From Cytophagaceae bacterium UBA6715 (GTDB lineage: Bacteria; Bacteroidota; Bacteroidia; Cytophagales; Spirosomataceae), in assembly GCA_002454335.1 (NCBI GenBank), contig DKIP01000015.1, positions 1 through 5,395 of the forward strand: a DNA stretch of 5,395 nt, given 5' to 3'. How positions within the stretch are numbered: the stretch's first letter is position 1; the number at the start of each line of letters is the position of its first letter. Position numbers and translations under genes: made by a program. Of this stretch, positions 1 to 5,395 are shown one piece after another. Under the pieces are notes generated by a model. The model was not told where the DNA came from. It was given only the letters and a program-made list of their open reading frames with translations, and searched no databases.

Positions 1-2
1 TT

Positions 3-98
3 AATCAGAGAGTAGATCAATTAAAGTGGACCAAGGGTTTTATAACCCTTGTTTCCCTTGTTCTTTTGAACATGATCTCAAGCTCAAGTTTTGGCCAA
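3..98 (+). other. Signal peptide of the PorP/SprF-like protein (5' end missing)
   Basis: Codons from 24 onward give K, W, T, K, G and then the hydrophobic run FITLVSLVLL, ending in SSSSFG before Gln. Cleavage between G (codon 93-95) and Q (codon 96-98) satisfies the small-residue rule at -3 and -1. It leaves an N-terminal Gln, as is common for exported Bacteroidota proteins. This is the main reason for rejecting TTG 66 as the start. Confidence 0.75.
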
Positions 99-908
99 AT
101 TGAGTCAATGTATTCCTCGTACCGCTTAAACCCTCAGATTTTAACTCCTACACATGTGGGAAGTGATTCGGTGAGTGACATTACAGTCATCAACCGCCAG
201 CAATGGGTAGGGGTGGAAGGTGCCCCGGTGACCTATGCCATTTCCGGCGACTTTAAATTCAAACAACAGAGTGGCATCGGTTTCAATGCGATGTATGACC
301 AAGCTGGTCCTGTAAAAGTAACTGCGATCAGCGGGGACTATGCCTACCACATTAAGTTAAGTGACCAATGGCGCTTTTCAGGGGGTATTCGTGCAGGATT
401 CTCCAACTTAAGTTTAGACTTCGCAGGTTTAGCTTTGGTACACGATGGTGATGCCTTGTTTAGCGGAAGCCGTTCTACGGGCTTGATGTTCAACACGGGC
501 TGGGGAATAAGGGTCAACAAAGGCGATGGCTTCTTTGTAAGCGTATCCCAACCGCGTTTGTTTAAATATGACTTAGGCAGCGGATCGTATAAGGATGTAG
601 CCTATTTCTACACGATGGTCGGGACGAAATTAAAATTGAACGATCATTTAAATCTATACCCATCGGCTTTATTCCGCAGCGCGAAAGATGTACCATTGAG
701 TTGGGATGCGAATGTATACGCTCAATTCCACAATCGCTTCGATGTGGGATTCAATTACCGCCACCAAGATAGCTGGGGTGCACGCTTAGGTGTTCAAGCG
801 ACAAAGAAGATTTACCTAGGTTATGTGTATGAAATGCCTACCTCGGCGATGAGCAAGATGAGCTTGCAGTCGCATGAGATTGCCTTACGCTATTCATTGA
901 CCAAGTAA
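3..908 (+). CDS. PorP/SprF-family T9SS-associated outer-membrane protein (5' partial)
   Basis: The frame is open from the first base to TAA at 906-908, giving 301 residues in the window. A TTG at 66 is the only usual start codon near the beginning. Starting there would cut through a signal peptide: upstream codons read LKWTKGFITLVSLVLL, a charged stretch followed by a hydrophobic core, leading to SSSSFG|Q as a likely cleavage site. The true start is therefore upstream of the window. The mature part opens with YRLNPQILTPTHVG, matching the family's 'NPxxxNPAyaG'-like opening, followed by RQQWVGVEGAP (residues 65-75 of the visible part), the family's most recognisable motif. Alternating polar/hydrophobic strands with many Gly and aromatic residues fit a beta-barrel, and the end SHEIALRYSLTK is typical of the family. 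In the known family, SprF and PorP support secretion or attachment of T9SS substrates such as SprB. The length fits a nearly complete family member. The specific partner is unknown, though it is often the adjacent gene. The family call is firm. Confidence 0.9.
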   Translation, partial: NQRVDQLKWTKGFITLVSLVLLNMISSSSFGQIESMYSSYRLNPQILTPTHVGSDSVSDITVINRQQWVGVEGAPVTYAISGDFKFKQQSGIGFNAMYDQAGPVKVTAISGDYAYHIKLSDQWRFSGGIRAGFSNLSLDFAGLALVHDGDALFSGSRSTGLMFNTGWGIRVNKGDGFFVSVSQPRLFKYDLGSGSYKDVAYFYTMVGTKLKLNDHLNLYPSALFRSAKDVPLSWDANVYAQFHNRFDVGFNYRHQDSWGARLGVQATKKIYLGYVYEMPTSAMSKMSLQSHEIALRYSLTK

Positions 909-917
909 GAGAAACGG

Positions 918-946
918 AAAGCCCCAGCAACCCTGGGGCTTTTTTT
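918..946 (+). terminator. Rho-independent terminator after the PorP/SprF-like gene
   Basis: AAAGCCCCAG (918-927) pairs perfectly with CTGGGGCTTT (933-942) across the five-base loop CAACC. A run of seven T follows at 940-946. The G+C-rich stem plus T tract, ten bases after the stop codon, is a textbook intrinsic terminator. It suggests that the PorP-like gene ends its transcript here and that the downstream regulator has its own promoter. Confidence 0.9.
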
Positions 947-965
947 ATGGAATAATGATTCAGGC

Positions 966-996
966 TTTGAAAGAATTGCGCATTTGCGTTATTTTG
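966..996 (+). promoter_or_regulatory. Candidate Bacteroidota-type promoter for the TPR/AraC regulator
   Basis: TTTG (966-969) is followed after 19 bases by TTATTTTG (989-996). The consensus for this phylum's primary sigma factor is TTTG, about 19 bases, then TAnnTTTG, so the -7 box differs at one position. Transcription would begin near 1002-1005, about 25 bases before GTG 1029. The TTG at 984 would lie inside the promoter spacer and could not be the start on this transcript. A short direct repeat TTGCG (976-980 and 984-988) also lies in the spacer. The call rests on motif and spacing only, in AT-rich DNA. Confidence 0.35.
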
Positions 997-1028
997 ATTT
1001 TTCTTATTTAGTTCTAAAAATAGTTGCA

Positions 1029-2747
1029 GTGAAATTTTCTAGCATCGCCCGATGGCTCAGCTTGCTTTTAGCGAGTAGCTTTTTCGTGTACCTTTGTTTC
1101 GTTTTTTTTAAATCGGATTCCCCAAACCTTTCGACTTCTTCTGAGGCCTATGTTTTAAAGGAATTGCAAAACAAGCAATCTGACAAACTTCGTATTTCAC
1201 TTCTTTTACGACTCCAAGAAATCCGAAGTGTGCAAAAGAACATGCCAGAAGTCATTCGATTAGCGAGGGAAATTCGCCAATTAGCAGGACCTCTTGGCGA
1301 CTCTTTATCAATTGCAAAATCACTTTCACCGATTCGGGGGGAAGTCGATTATCGAGAACAAAAGTTAATGATGCCATTTTTTCCGGGTGCGATTAATGCC
1401 TTTTTAGTACAAAAAGATCATTATGGTGCTGCACGTTTGAGTTCCTCTTATGGCGCGATTTTGTTGCATTCTGGTAAAGCATTAGTAGCTCAAAAGCATC
1501 TGTTATTTGCGCTAAGAACATTAGAAAAATTGGATAGTCTGCGTAATTGTATCAATGTGGCAATTAATTTGGGGAGCTCCTATCAAATTTTAGGAAGCAA
1601 TCAAATGAGTTTCAATTATAACGAAAAGGCTATCCAATTAGCCACTCGGTTCCAAGATACCACAGGACTTGCTTCTGGATTAATGAATCGAGGTACTTAT
1701 TATAACGATATAACAAAAGAATATTCGAAGGCGATACAAACCTTTTCCGAGGTAGATAAAATTATACCTGCTCATGCGGGATATTTGCGTGCCATGAATC
1801 AGTATAATTTGGCAACAGCTTATTTAAAAGCGAAAAAATTTGACTTGGCTGAACCCATATTTTCCGACTTATTAGTATTGTTCACCAAAGAAGGTGCAAC
1901 GGAGGGTGTGGCGATGGTTGAAAAGGGATTAGGCGATCTTTATTTACTACAAGGTAAACATTTGGAAGCTCATAAGCATTTGGTCGCGTCTGTTCAGCTG
2001 TTTGATCAAATGCAACTTGATATTGAATCCTTGAAATCAAGGATTTTATTACGTGATGTTTATAGCCAAACCGGAAATTTTCAAGAAGCACATAGGCTTT
2101 CCATGGTCATTGAAAAGTTGAATGATCAGATTTTTTCGGCCGAAAAGGCGAAGACTTTTGGAGAAATGTCTGAAAAGTATGCCTCCGAAAAGAAGCAATT
2201 ACAAATTCAAAAGTTGGAGTCGGAATCGATTTATCAGCGGTTTGGGATATTAATTTCGCTGATTCTAGCTGTGGTTTTCTTTTTTCTATTTCGCTATCAG
2301 CGAAGAATCATTCGAGAAAAGCGTTTGTCTTATTCGGTCTTAATGAAGCAGTATCGATTGGAACAAACGAAAGGTCAGACCGAACGATTGGCGACTGATG
2401 AAACAGAAGATTTGTTTGATCAATTGTGGAAATATTATGTGCAAGAAAAACCTTATTTAGACGCTAAATTAAAAGCCAATACGGTTGCGAAGCATTTGCA
2501 TGTTCGCGCACGCGATATCAGTGCTTTACTCAAAAAGAAAGGTTACAACGGCTTTAATGAATTTACAAATCGTTTTCGCGTGGAGGAAGTTAAGTCTAGA
2601 TTAGCGGATCCTCGTTTAGCGCATTTAAAAATTGAGTCTATCGGCGTTGATTCGGGTTTTGGAAGCAAACAATCGTTCTATTCTGCTTTTGAAGAGTTCA
2701 CCGGTTTAAACCCTAAGTATTTTAGAGAGGAAATCTTAAAGGGCTAG
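1029..2747 (+). CDS. Transmembrane TPR-repeat regulator with C-terminal AraC-type HTH domain
   Basis: The preferred start is GTG 1029 (572 residues). The same frame could begin at TTG 984 (15 residues more), but no in-frame ATG precedes the first membrane segment. Numbering from GTG: residues about 9-28 are a hydrophobic signal anchor (WLSLLLASSFFVYLCFVFF). Residues about 130-370 contain helical TPR-like repeats, for example NVAINLGSSYQILG, QYNLATAYLKAKKFDLAEPIF and EKGLGDLYLLQGKHLEAH. Residues about 370-403 are charged and likely coiled-coil. A second membrane helix spans about 405-423 (GILISLILAVVFFFLF), followed by a basic stop-transfer RYQRRIIREKR. The last ~110 residues form an AraC/XylS-type double helix-turn-helix: the first HTH lies around VAKHLHVRARDISALLKKKG, the second around IESIGVDSGFGSKQSFYSAF, ending with the family signature FTGLNPKYFRE. 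The topology implies TPRs in the periplasm and the DNA-binding domain in the cytoplasm: a membrane-bound one-component sensor-regulator. The ligand and targets are unknown. It stands alone, after a terminator and before a secreted-protein gene. Confidence 0.9.
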   Translation: MKFSSIARWLSLLLASSFFVYLCFVFFKSDSPNLSTSSEAYVLKELQNKQSDKLRISLLLRLQEIRSVQKNMPEVIRLAREIRQLAGPLGDSLSIAKSLSPIRGEVDYREQKLMMPFFPGAINAFLVQKDHYGAARLSSSYGAILLHSGKALVAQKHLLFALRTLEKLDSLRNCINVAINLGSSYQILGSNQMSFNYNEKAIQLATRFQDTTGLASGLMNRGTYYNDITKEYSKAIQTFSEVDKIIPAHAGYLRAMNQYNLATAYLKAKKFDLAEPIFSDLLVLFTKEGATEGVAMVEKGLGDLYLLQGKHLEAHKHLVASVQLFDQMQLDIESLKSRILLRDVYSQTGNFQEAHRLSMVIEKLNDQIFSAEKAKTFGEMSEKYASEKKQLQIQKLESESIYQRFGILISLILAVVFFFLFRYQRRIIREKRLSYSVLMKQYRLEQTKGQTERLATDETEDLFDQLWKYYVQEKPYLDAKLKANTVAKHLHVRARDISALLKKKGYNGFNEFTNRFRVEEVKSRLADPRLAHLKIESIGVDSGFGSKQSFYSAFEEFTGLNPKYFREEILKG

Positions 2748-2823
2748 TAATGAATCACATAACCATATTTTTTACTTCGTTCGCCAAATTCTAGACTTCA
2801 ATCTAAGCTGTTTAGCAGGCTGA

Positions 2824-2847
2824 TTTGAATCTCACAATCTAATTTTG
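2824..2847 (+). promoter_or_regulatory. Candidate promoter of the secreted multidomain protein gene
   Basis: TAATTTTG (2840-2847) matches the Bacteroidota -7 consensus TAnnTTTG exactly and lies 26 bases before ATG 2874. That would give a short leader of about 20 bases. A TTTG at 2824-2827 is only 12 bases upstream, shorter than the usual ~19, so the -33 element is weak or absent. Such a promoter may need an activator. The assignment rests on the motif alone. Confidence 0.35.
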
Positions 2848-2859
2848 GGATTGTTTCAA
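2825..2859. repeat. Inverted repeat flanking the -7 element, possible operator
   Basis: ACAATC (2834-2839) is matched by its exact reverse complement GATTGT (2849-2854). Outside these, TTGAA (2825-2829) is matched by TTCAA (2855-2859), with four extra bases (TCTC) on the left side. The nine bases in the middle are TAATTTTGG, so the -7 element occupies the centre. The symmetry could be a regulator binding site or a leader hairpin. The arms are short and AT-rich, so chance is a real alternative. With no T tract and with an ATG 15 bases downstream, it does not look like a terminator. Confidence 0.35.
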
Positions 2860-2873
2860 TTTCAAGCCTTCTT

Positions 2874-2951
2874 ATGTTTACAAAATTTATTCGCCGAGGA
2901 CACCTTATCCTGGTGGCTGTATGGTACTTCTCCTCTTTCATTGGATTTGCG
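2874..2951 (+). other. Signal peptide of the multidomain surface protein
   Basis: Residues 1-26: a basic n-region with K4, R7 and R8, a hydrophobic core LILVAVWYFSSFIGF, and cleavage after A26 (GFA) before Q27. There is no lipobox cysteine, so signal peptidase I export to the periplasm is expected. Glutamine at +1 agrees with the frequent pattern known as the Q-rule in Bacteroidota. Confidence 0.85.
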
Positions 2952-5395
2952 CAACCTAGTTTTAAGAATTCCCCAACCAATGGTACATACAATAGCGCTT
3001 CTGCGGTCTTGTTAGATTTGTCTTCGCCATATATTCATCGAATTAAGGCGGTTAATGCGGATGGAAAAGGTTCGACTATTACGGTGCCAACCAAACCTAC
3101 TTTCATGATATTTGCCGCGGCAGGGTATGTTAATTCGACGACCCCTGTTTCATTTGGCCCAACTAATGCGGAGTATAATGGGGCATTTGCCTTGGATAAA
3201 ACCACCAAAAAGATTTATTCGGCGAGTAAAACTAGTTCGGATGTCAATATCTATGTCACAGATTCACTGGGTAATAGATCTGTTTTTGCGCAAAAACTTT
3301 ATCACAGCTCAACTACTCCGTATGGTGGTACCATCGAAGGTGGTATGCTCGTGATTGGCAATTACCTCTACGTAGGGTATGTTGGCGGAACAAGTATTTG
3401 GGGTGGAGTCATCCGTTATAATTTATCGGCCACGAACCCAACGGGCGAAGTGTTGGTTGGGGCGACAGGATCAACTTATAAAGTCTATGACATGGCGAAT
3501 GTGGGCGATGATATTTACATCGCTAGCAATACGACGGATGTGATTCAAAAATTGGTCGTAAATCAAGCAACACCTTCAGCAAGCGTATGGAGTACAATAT
3601 CTTTAACGGGTATAGGAGCTCCCAAAGGTTTAGCATTTAATAGTTTGGGGGATTTATACATCGCTGGTGGAACGACATCGAGTTGCCAAATGTATAAAAT
3701 TGCTTCTGCTGCCTTGGCTAGCCCAGTTGCAACTGCTGTGGGCTCTGCGCTTTCGTCAACCGTTATGAACAATGTAGGTTTTGATTCGCGTGACAACATG
3801 TTTGTCAATGGTGCATCTAAACTATATCGAATAGCGGCTCCGGCCTACACATCCAGCACATCCTTATCGGTAGGTTTGAATATGAGTACGGATATGTTTA
3901 TGAATGGGGATGTCATGCATGTCATCCTGAATGGCTATGGTACGAATTTCAAACAGATTGATTTTTCACCCACCTTTTATACATTAGGGGCCTCTACGCC
4001 GGGGGTTTATCCGGCTGTCATAACGGCAACCGACGCCTCGAGCCAAGCCGTATCCCAATCTTTTAATGTGGTTGTTCGACCAGATGCTCCCTATAGCTCA
4101 ACATCAGCTACTTACGCGCCTTGTGTTTCAACCAATAATTTAACGTTTAGCTCTTTAACGAGTTTTTTTGGTAATTCTGACCCCTTGGTTTGGTACACCG
4201 CTGCGAGTGGAGGAACGGTTATACCCGCCTCAACGGCATTGTATAATGGGACATTCTATGCTTCACAAATCGTGAATAATGTGGAAAGTATTAACCGAAC
4301 CGCTAAAACGGTGAACATTGGTTATTTTCCAGATATCTCAGTAAGTCCAAGTTCGGCAGCTATTCAGCCAGGTCAGTCAGTCACTGTGACTGCCAATACC
4401 GTAGCGGGTTCAGGCTATACTTGGTTTGCGAATGGTGGAGCAGCTTCTTTAGCTGATTTGTCGGCAACGACGGGGGCTTCGGTGGTGATCACTCCAACAG
4501 CTACCAGTTCCTATTACGTTCAAACGCTTTCAGGCAGTTGTGGCAATACAGCTGGGGTAAATATCACTATTTTATGGCCTGTCAGTTTGAGCAATTCGAC
4601 AATTACGGCTGCTCAAGCTTCCATTCCCGCAGACGGGTCTAGCACGAGTACGATCACGGTTCAATTGGTCGATTCATTGGGAACCGCTTTTACTTCCGGT
4701 GGCGACCAGGTGACCATAACATCGAATTTAGGTACAGTAAGTTCCGTGACTGACTTAGGAAATGGTAGTTATCGCGCGACACTCAGTGGTCTTATTGCAG
4801 GCCAAGCGACCTTACGTTTTCGCATTAATGGGGCACTTTCGCCGAATACTGCAACGGTACAGTTGCAGTTAGCCGCACCTACAGGCTCTGCCAACCAAGA
4901 TTTATGTAATGACCAGAATCGAACATTGGCCGATTTGGTTGTCACGGGTAGCAATATTCGGTGGTACGATAATAGCAGTGGGGGTAATTTATTGCCTTCG
5001 AATACGGCTTTGGTCCATGGAGTGACGTATTATGCATCACAAACCCAAAATGGAGTTGAAAGTTCTTCTCGCTTAGCTGTCACGGTCAGCATTTCTCCTG
5101 CATTTACAATGTTAGTTAGCCCGAGTTCGGCCCAAATACTTATCGGCCAATCGCTTAGTTTAACTGCATCGGGTGCAAACTCGTATGTTTGGTCTCCTTC
5201 TACAGGATTATCTACAACGACAGGCTCTTCAGTTATAGCAAGTCCTTCGAATACCGTCACATATTCCGTTACAGGAACTTCAGGTGCTTGTCATGTAACA
5301 GCTAATATTCTTGTGCACGTTGGCGGACTCGATGCAGATAGCGACGGCGTTACCGATTCTCAAGAGGCAATCGACGGCACCAACCCGAACGACGG
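2874..5395 (+). CDS. Large secreted multidomain surface protein (3' partial), probable T9SS substrate
   Basis: ATG 2874 opens a frame with no stop through 5395 (840 complete codons). An in-frame TGA at 2826 and the absence of any other usual start codon before 2874 fix the start. Residues 1-26 are a signal peptide (KFIRRGH, a hydrophobic core, then IGFA|Q). Residues about 35-365 carry repeated blade-like strands (GNYLYVGYV, GDDIYIASN, LGDLYIAGG, SRDNMFVNG) suggesting a beta-propeller; a short Ig-like tail follows to about 402. Then come an Ig_7-like domain (403-482), a PKD-like domain (487-567), an invasin/Big_1-like domain (570-664), a second Ig_7-like domain (668-740), a second PKD-like domain (743-816), and from 818 the start of a thrombospondin-type-3 acidic repeat (DADSDGVTD). 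These modules are typical of very long Bacteroidota adhesins exported by T9SS. The C-terminal sorting domain that would prove this is beyond the window. No enzymatic motif was recognised. Five cysteines (271, 417, 556, 678, 806) are visible, one in each Ig_7 and PKD copy. Confidence 0.93.
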   Translation, partial: MFTKFIRRGHLILVAVWYFSSFIGFAQPSFKNSPTNGTYNSASAVLLDLSSPYIHRIKAVNADGKGSTITVPTKPTFMIFAAAGYVNSTTPVSFGPTNAEYNGAFALDKTTKKIYSASKTSSDVNIYVTDSLGNRSVFAQKLYHSSTTPYGGTIEGGMLVIGNYLYVGYVGGTSIWGGVIRYNLSATNPTGEVLVGATGSTYKVYDMANVGDDIYIASNTTDVIQKLVVNQATPSASVWSTISLTGIGAPKGLAFNSLGDLYIAGGTTSSCQMYKIASAALASPVATAVGSALSSTVMNNVGFDSRDNMFVNGASKLYRIAAPAYTSSTSLSVGLNMSTDMFMNGDVMHVILNGYGTNFKQIDFSPTFYTLGASTPGVYPAVITATDASSQAVSQSFNVVVRPDAPYSSTSATYAPCVSTNNLTFSSLTSFFGNSDPLVWYTAASGGTVIPASTALYNGTFYASQIVNNVESINRTAKTVNIGYFPDISVSPSSAAIQPGQSVTVTANTVAGSGYTWFANGGAASLADLSATTGASVVITPTATSSYYVQTLSGSCGNTAGVNITILWPVSLSNSTITAAQASIPADGSSTSTITVQLVDSLGTAFTSGGDQVTITSNLGTVSSVTDLGNGSYRATLSGLIAGQATLRFRINGALSPNTATVQLQLAAPTGSANQDLCNDQNRTLADLVVTGSNIRWYDNSSGGNLLPSNTALVHGVTYYASQTQNGVESSSRLAVTVSISPAFTMLVSPSSAQILIGQSLSLTASGANSYVWSPSTGLSTTTGSSVIASPSNTVTYSVTGTSGACHVTANILVHVGGLDADSDGVTDSQEAIDGTNPND
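2976..3968 (+). other. Predicted beta-propeller-like N-terminal region
   Basis: Residues about 35-365 repeat the pattern of a hydrophobic strand, a Gly/Asn/Asp turn, and an aromatic strand (L/I-Y-I/V) followed by a polar turn and another strand, at irregular spacing of roughly 40-60 residues. Examples are GAFALDKTTKKIYSAS, GNYLYVGYV, GDDIYIASN, FNSLGDLYIAGG, FDSRDNMFVNG and NGDVMHVILNG. About six units can be seen, as in NHL/SMP-30-like propellers. The fold is inferred by eye and no family is assigned. A ligand-binding or protein-contact role would be expected. Confidence 0.5.
4080..4574 (+). repeat. Ig_7-like + PKD-like module pair, copy 1
   Basis: Residues 403-482 form an Ig_7-like (CHU_C-associated) domain with the core VWYTAASGGTVI, then TALYNGTFYASQ, then NNVES. 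Residues 487-567 form a PKD-like domain with SVSPSSAAIQPGQSVTVTA, YTWFANG and SSYYVQTLSGSCG. Both align by eye with copy 2 (4875-5321), with clear but diverged similarity. This points to an old duplication of a two-domain unit. Such units are expected to act as spacers that hold a functional domain away from the cell surface. Confidence 0.75.
4581..4865 (+). other. Invasin/intimin-like (Big_1-type) domain
   Basis: Residues 570-664 follow the Big_1/invasin pattern: a leading ITAAQASIPADGSSTSTITV, then VQLVDSLGTAF, then VTITSNLGTVSSVTDLGNGS, YRATLSGLIAGQATL and a closing strand ending TATVQL. The phrase A/I-PADGxSxSTITVxLxD is characteristic of this domain, known from invasins, intimins and many surface proteins. 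Here it sits between two copies of the Ig_7/PKD pair. Confidence 0.75.
4875..5321 (+). repeat. Ig_7-like + PKD-like module pair, copy 2
   Basis: Residues 668-740 are Ig_7-like (IRWYDNSSGGNLLP, then TALVHGVTYYASQ, then NGVESSSR) and residues 743-816 are PKD-like (LVSPSSAQILIGQSLSLTA, SYVWSPSTGLS, TYSVTGTSGACH). The motif order and the single Cys per domain match copy 1. The second PKD-like copy is a few residues shorter, around the segment before the conserved W. Confidence 0.75.
5325..5395 (+). other. Start of thrombospondin type 3-like calcium-binding region
   Basis: Residues 818-840 read GLDADSDGVTDSQEAIDGTNPND before the window ends. The D-x-D-x-D-G-x-x-D-x-x-E spacing is the calcium-binding loop of thrombospondin type 3 repeats, which usually occur in tandem near the C-terminal end of long bacterial surface proteins. 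More repeats, and possibly a sorting domain, should follow outside the window. Confidence 0.8.

Noticed and set aside
141..350. A minus-strand frame of 69 residues inside the PorP/SprF-like gene.
   Set aside because: It is antisense to the conserved RQQWVGVEGAP region, with no support of its own.
1882..2091. A minus-strand frame of 69 residues inside the regulator gene.
   Set aside because: It is antisense to TPR-coding sequence and shows no motif or context of its own.
2761..2773. A T-rich run soon after the regulator's stop codon, considered as a terminator.
   Set aside because: There is no stable hairpin immediately before it, so termination here is not supported and read-through toward 2874 cannot be excluded.
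2798..2992. A minus-strand frame across the intergenic gap and the signal peptide of the surface protein.
   Set aside because: It overlaps a well-supported start and signal peptide on the other strand, and its translation shows no known motif.
3112..3354. An 80-residue + strand frame inside the surface-protein gene.
   Set aside because: It lies wholly within the 2874 frame in another phase. Its translation has a skewed, Arg/Met-rich composition with no recognisable motif, while the 2874 frame gives coherent domains across the same bases.
3563..3808. An 81-residue minus-strand frame.
   Set aside because: It is antisense to the propeller-like region and has no family resemblance or independent promoter; it is a by-product of codon use in the real gene.
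4378..4392. A perfect palindrome, CAGTCAC-T-GTGACTG.
   Set aside because: It is inside the PKD-like coding region and is explained by the Ser/Val/Thr codons of QSVTVTA. It is isolated, with no T tract or second copy seen nearby.
4769..5260. Two minus-strand frames (4769-4954 and 5030-5260).
   Set aside because: Both are antisense to clear Big_1, Ig_7 and PKD-like coding sequence and show no recognisable protein features.

Overview
The window looks like chromosomal DNA from a member of the Bacteroidota with a type IX secretion system (T9SS). Cytophagales or a related group is plausible, but the genus cannot be told from this sequence. The evidence is a PorP/SprF-family outer-membrane protein, a transmembrane TPR/AraC-type regulator of a kind typical of the phylum, a secreted multidomain protein built from Ig_7-like and PKD-like modules, signal peptides followed by glutamine, TTTG/TAnnTTTG-like promoter sequences, and no Shine-Dalgarno sequence ahead of the clear ATG start.

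Layout, all on the + strand. (1) Positions 3-908 hold the 3' part of a PorP/SprF-like gene whose start lies before the window. It ends at a strong intrinsic terminator (918-946). (2) A candidate promoter (966-996) precedes a gene of about 572 codons (1029-2747, GTG start preferred). Its product should be an inner-membrane protein with periplasmic TPR repeats, a second membrane helix and a C-terminal AraC-type DNA-binding domain. (3) The 126-base gap (2748-2873) has no recognisable terminator. It does hold a consensus -7 element lying inside an inverted repeat. (4) From 2874 a reading frame stays open to the last base (840 complete codons). It encodes the N-terminal part of a large exported surface protein: signal peptide, probable beta-propeller, two Ig_7/PKD-like pairs on either side of an invasin-like domain, then the start of a thrombospondin-type-3 calcium-binding region.

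How the genes may work together: PorP/SprF proteins help some T9SS substrates, particularly those with the gliding-motility type (type B) C-terminal domain, to reach or attach to the cell surface, and they are often encoded beside such substrates. The 2874 protein has the architecture of such a substrate, but its C-terminus is outside the window. The regulator in between could respond to an envelope signal and control one or both neighbours. That link is inferred from position only. No RNA gene, mobile element or CRISPR array was seen. The most notable items are the large open frame at the 3' end and the inverted repeat around its promoter. The gene families themselves are known, and nothing here clearly demonstrates a new system.
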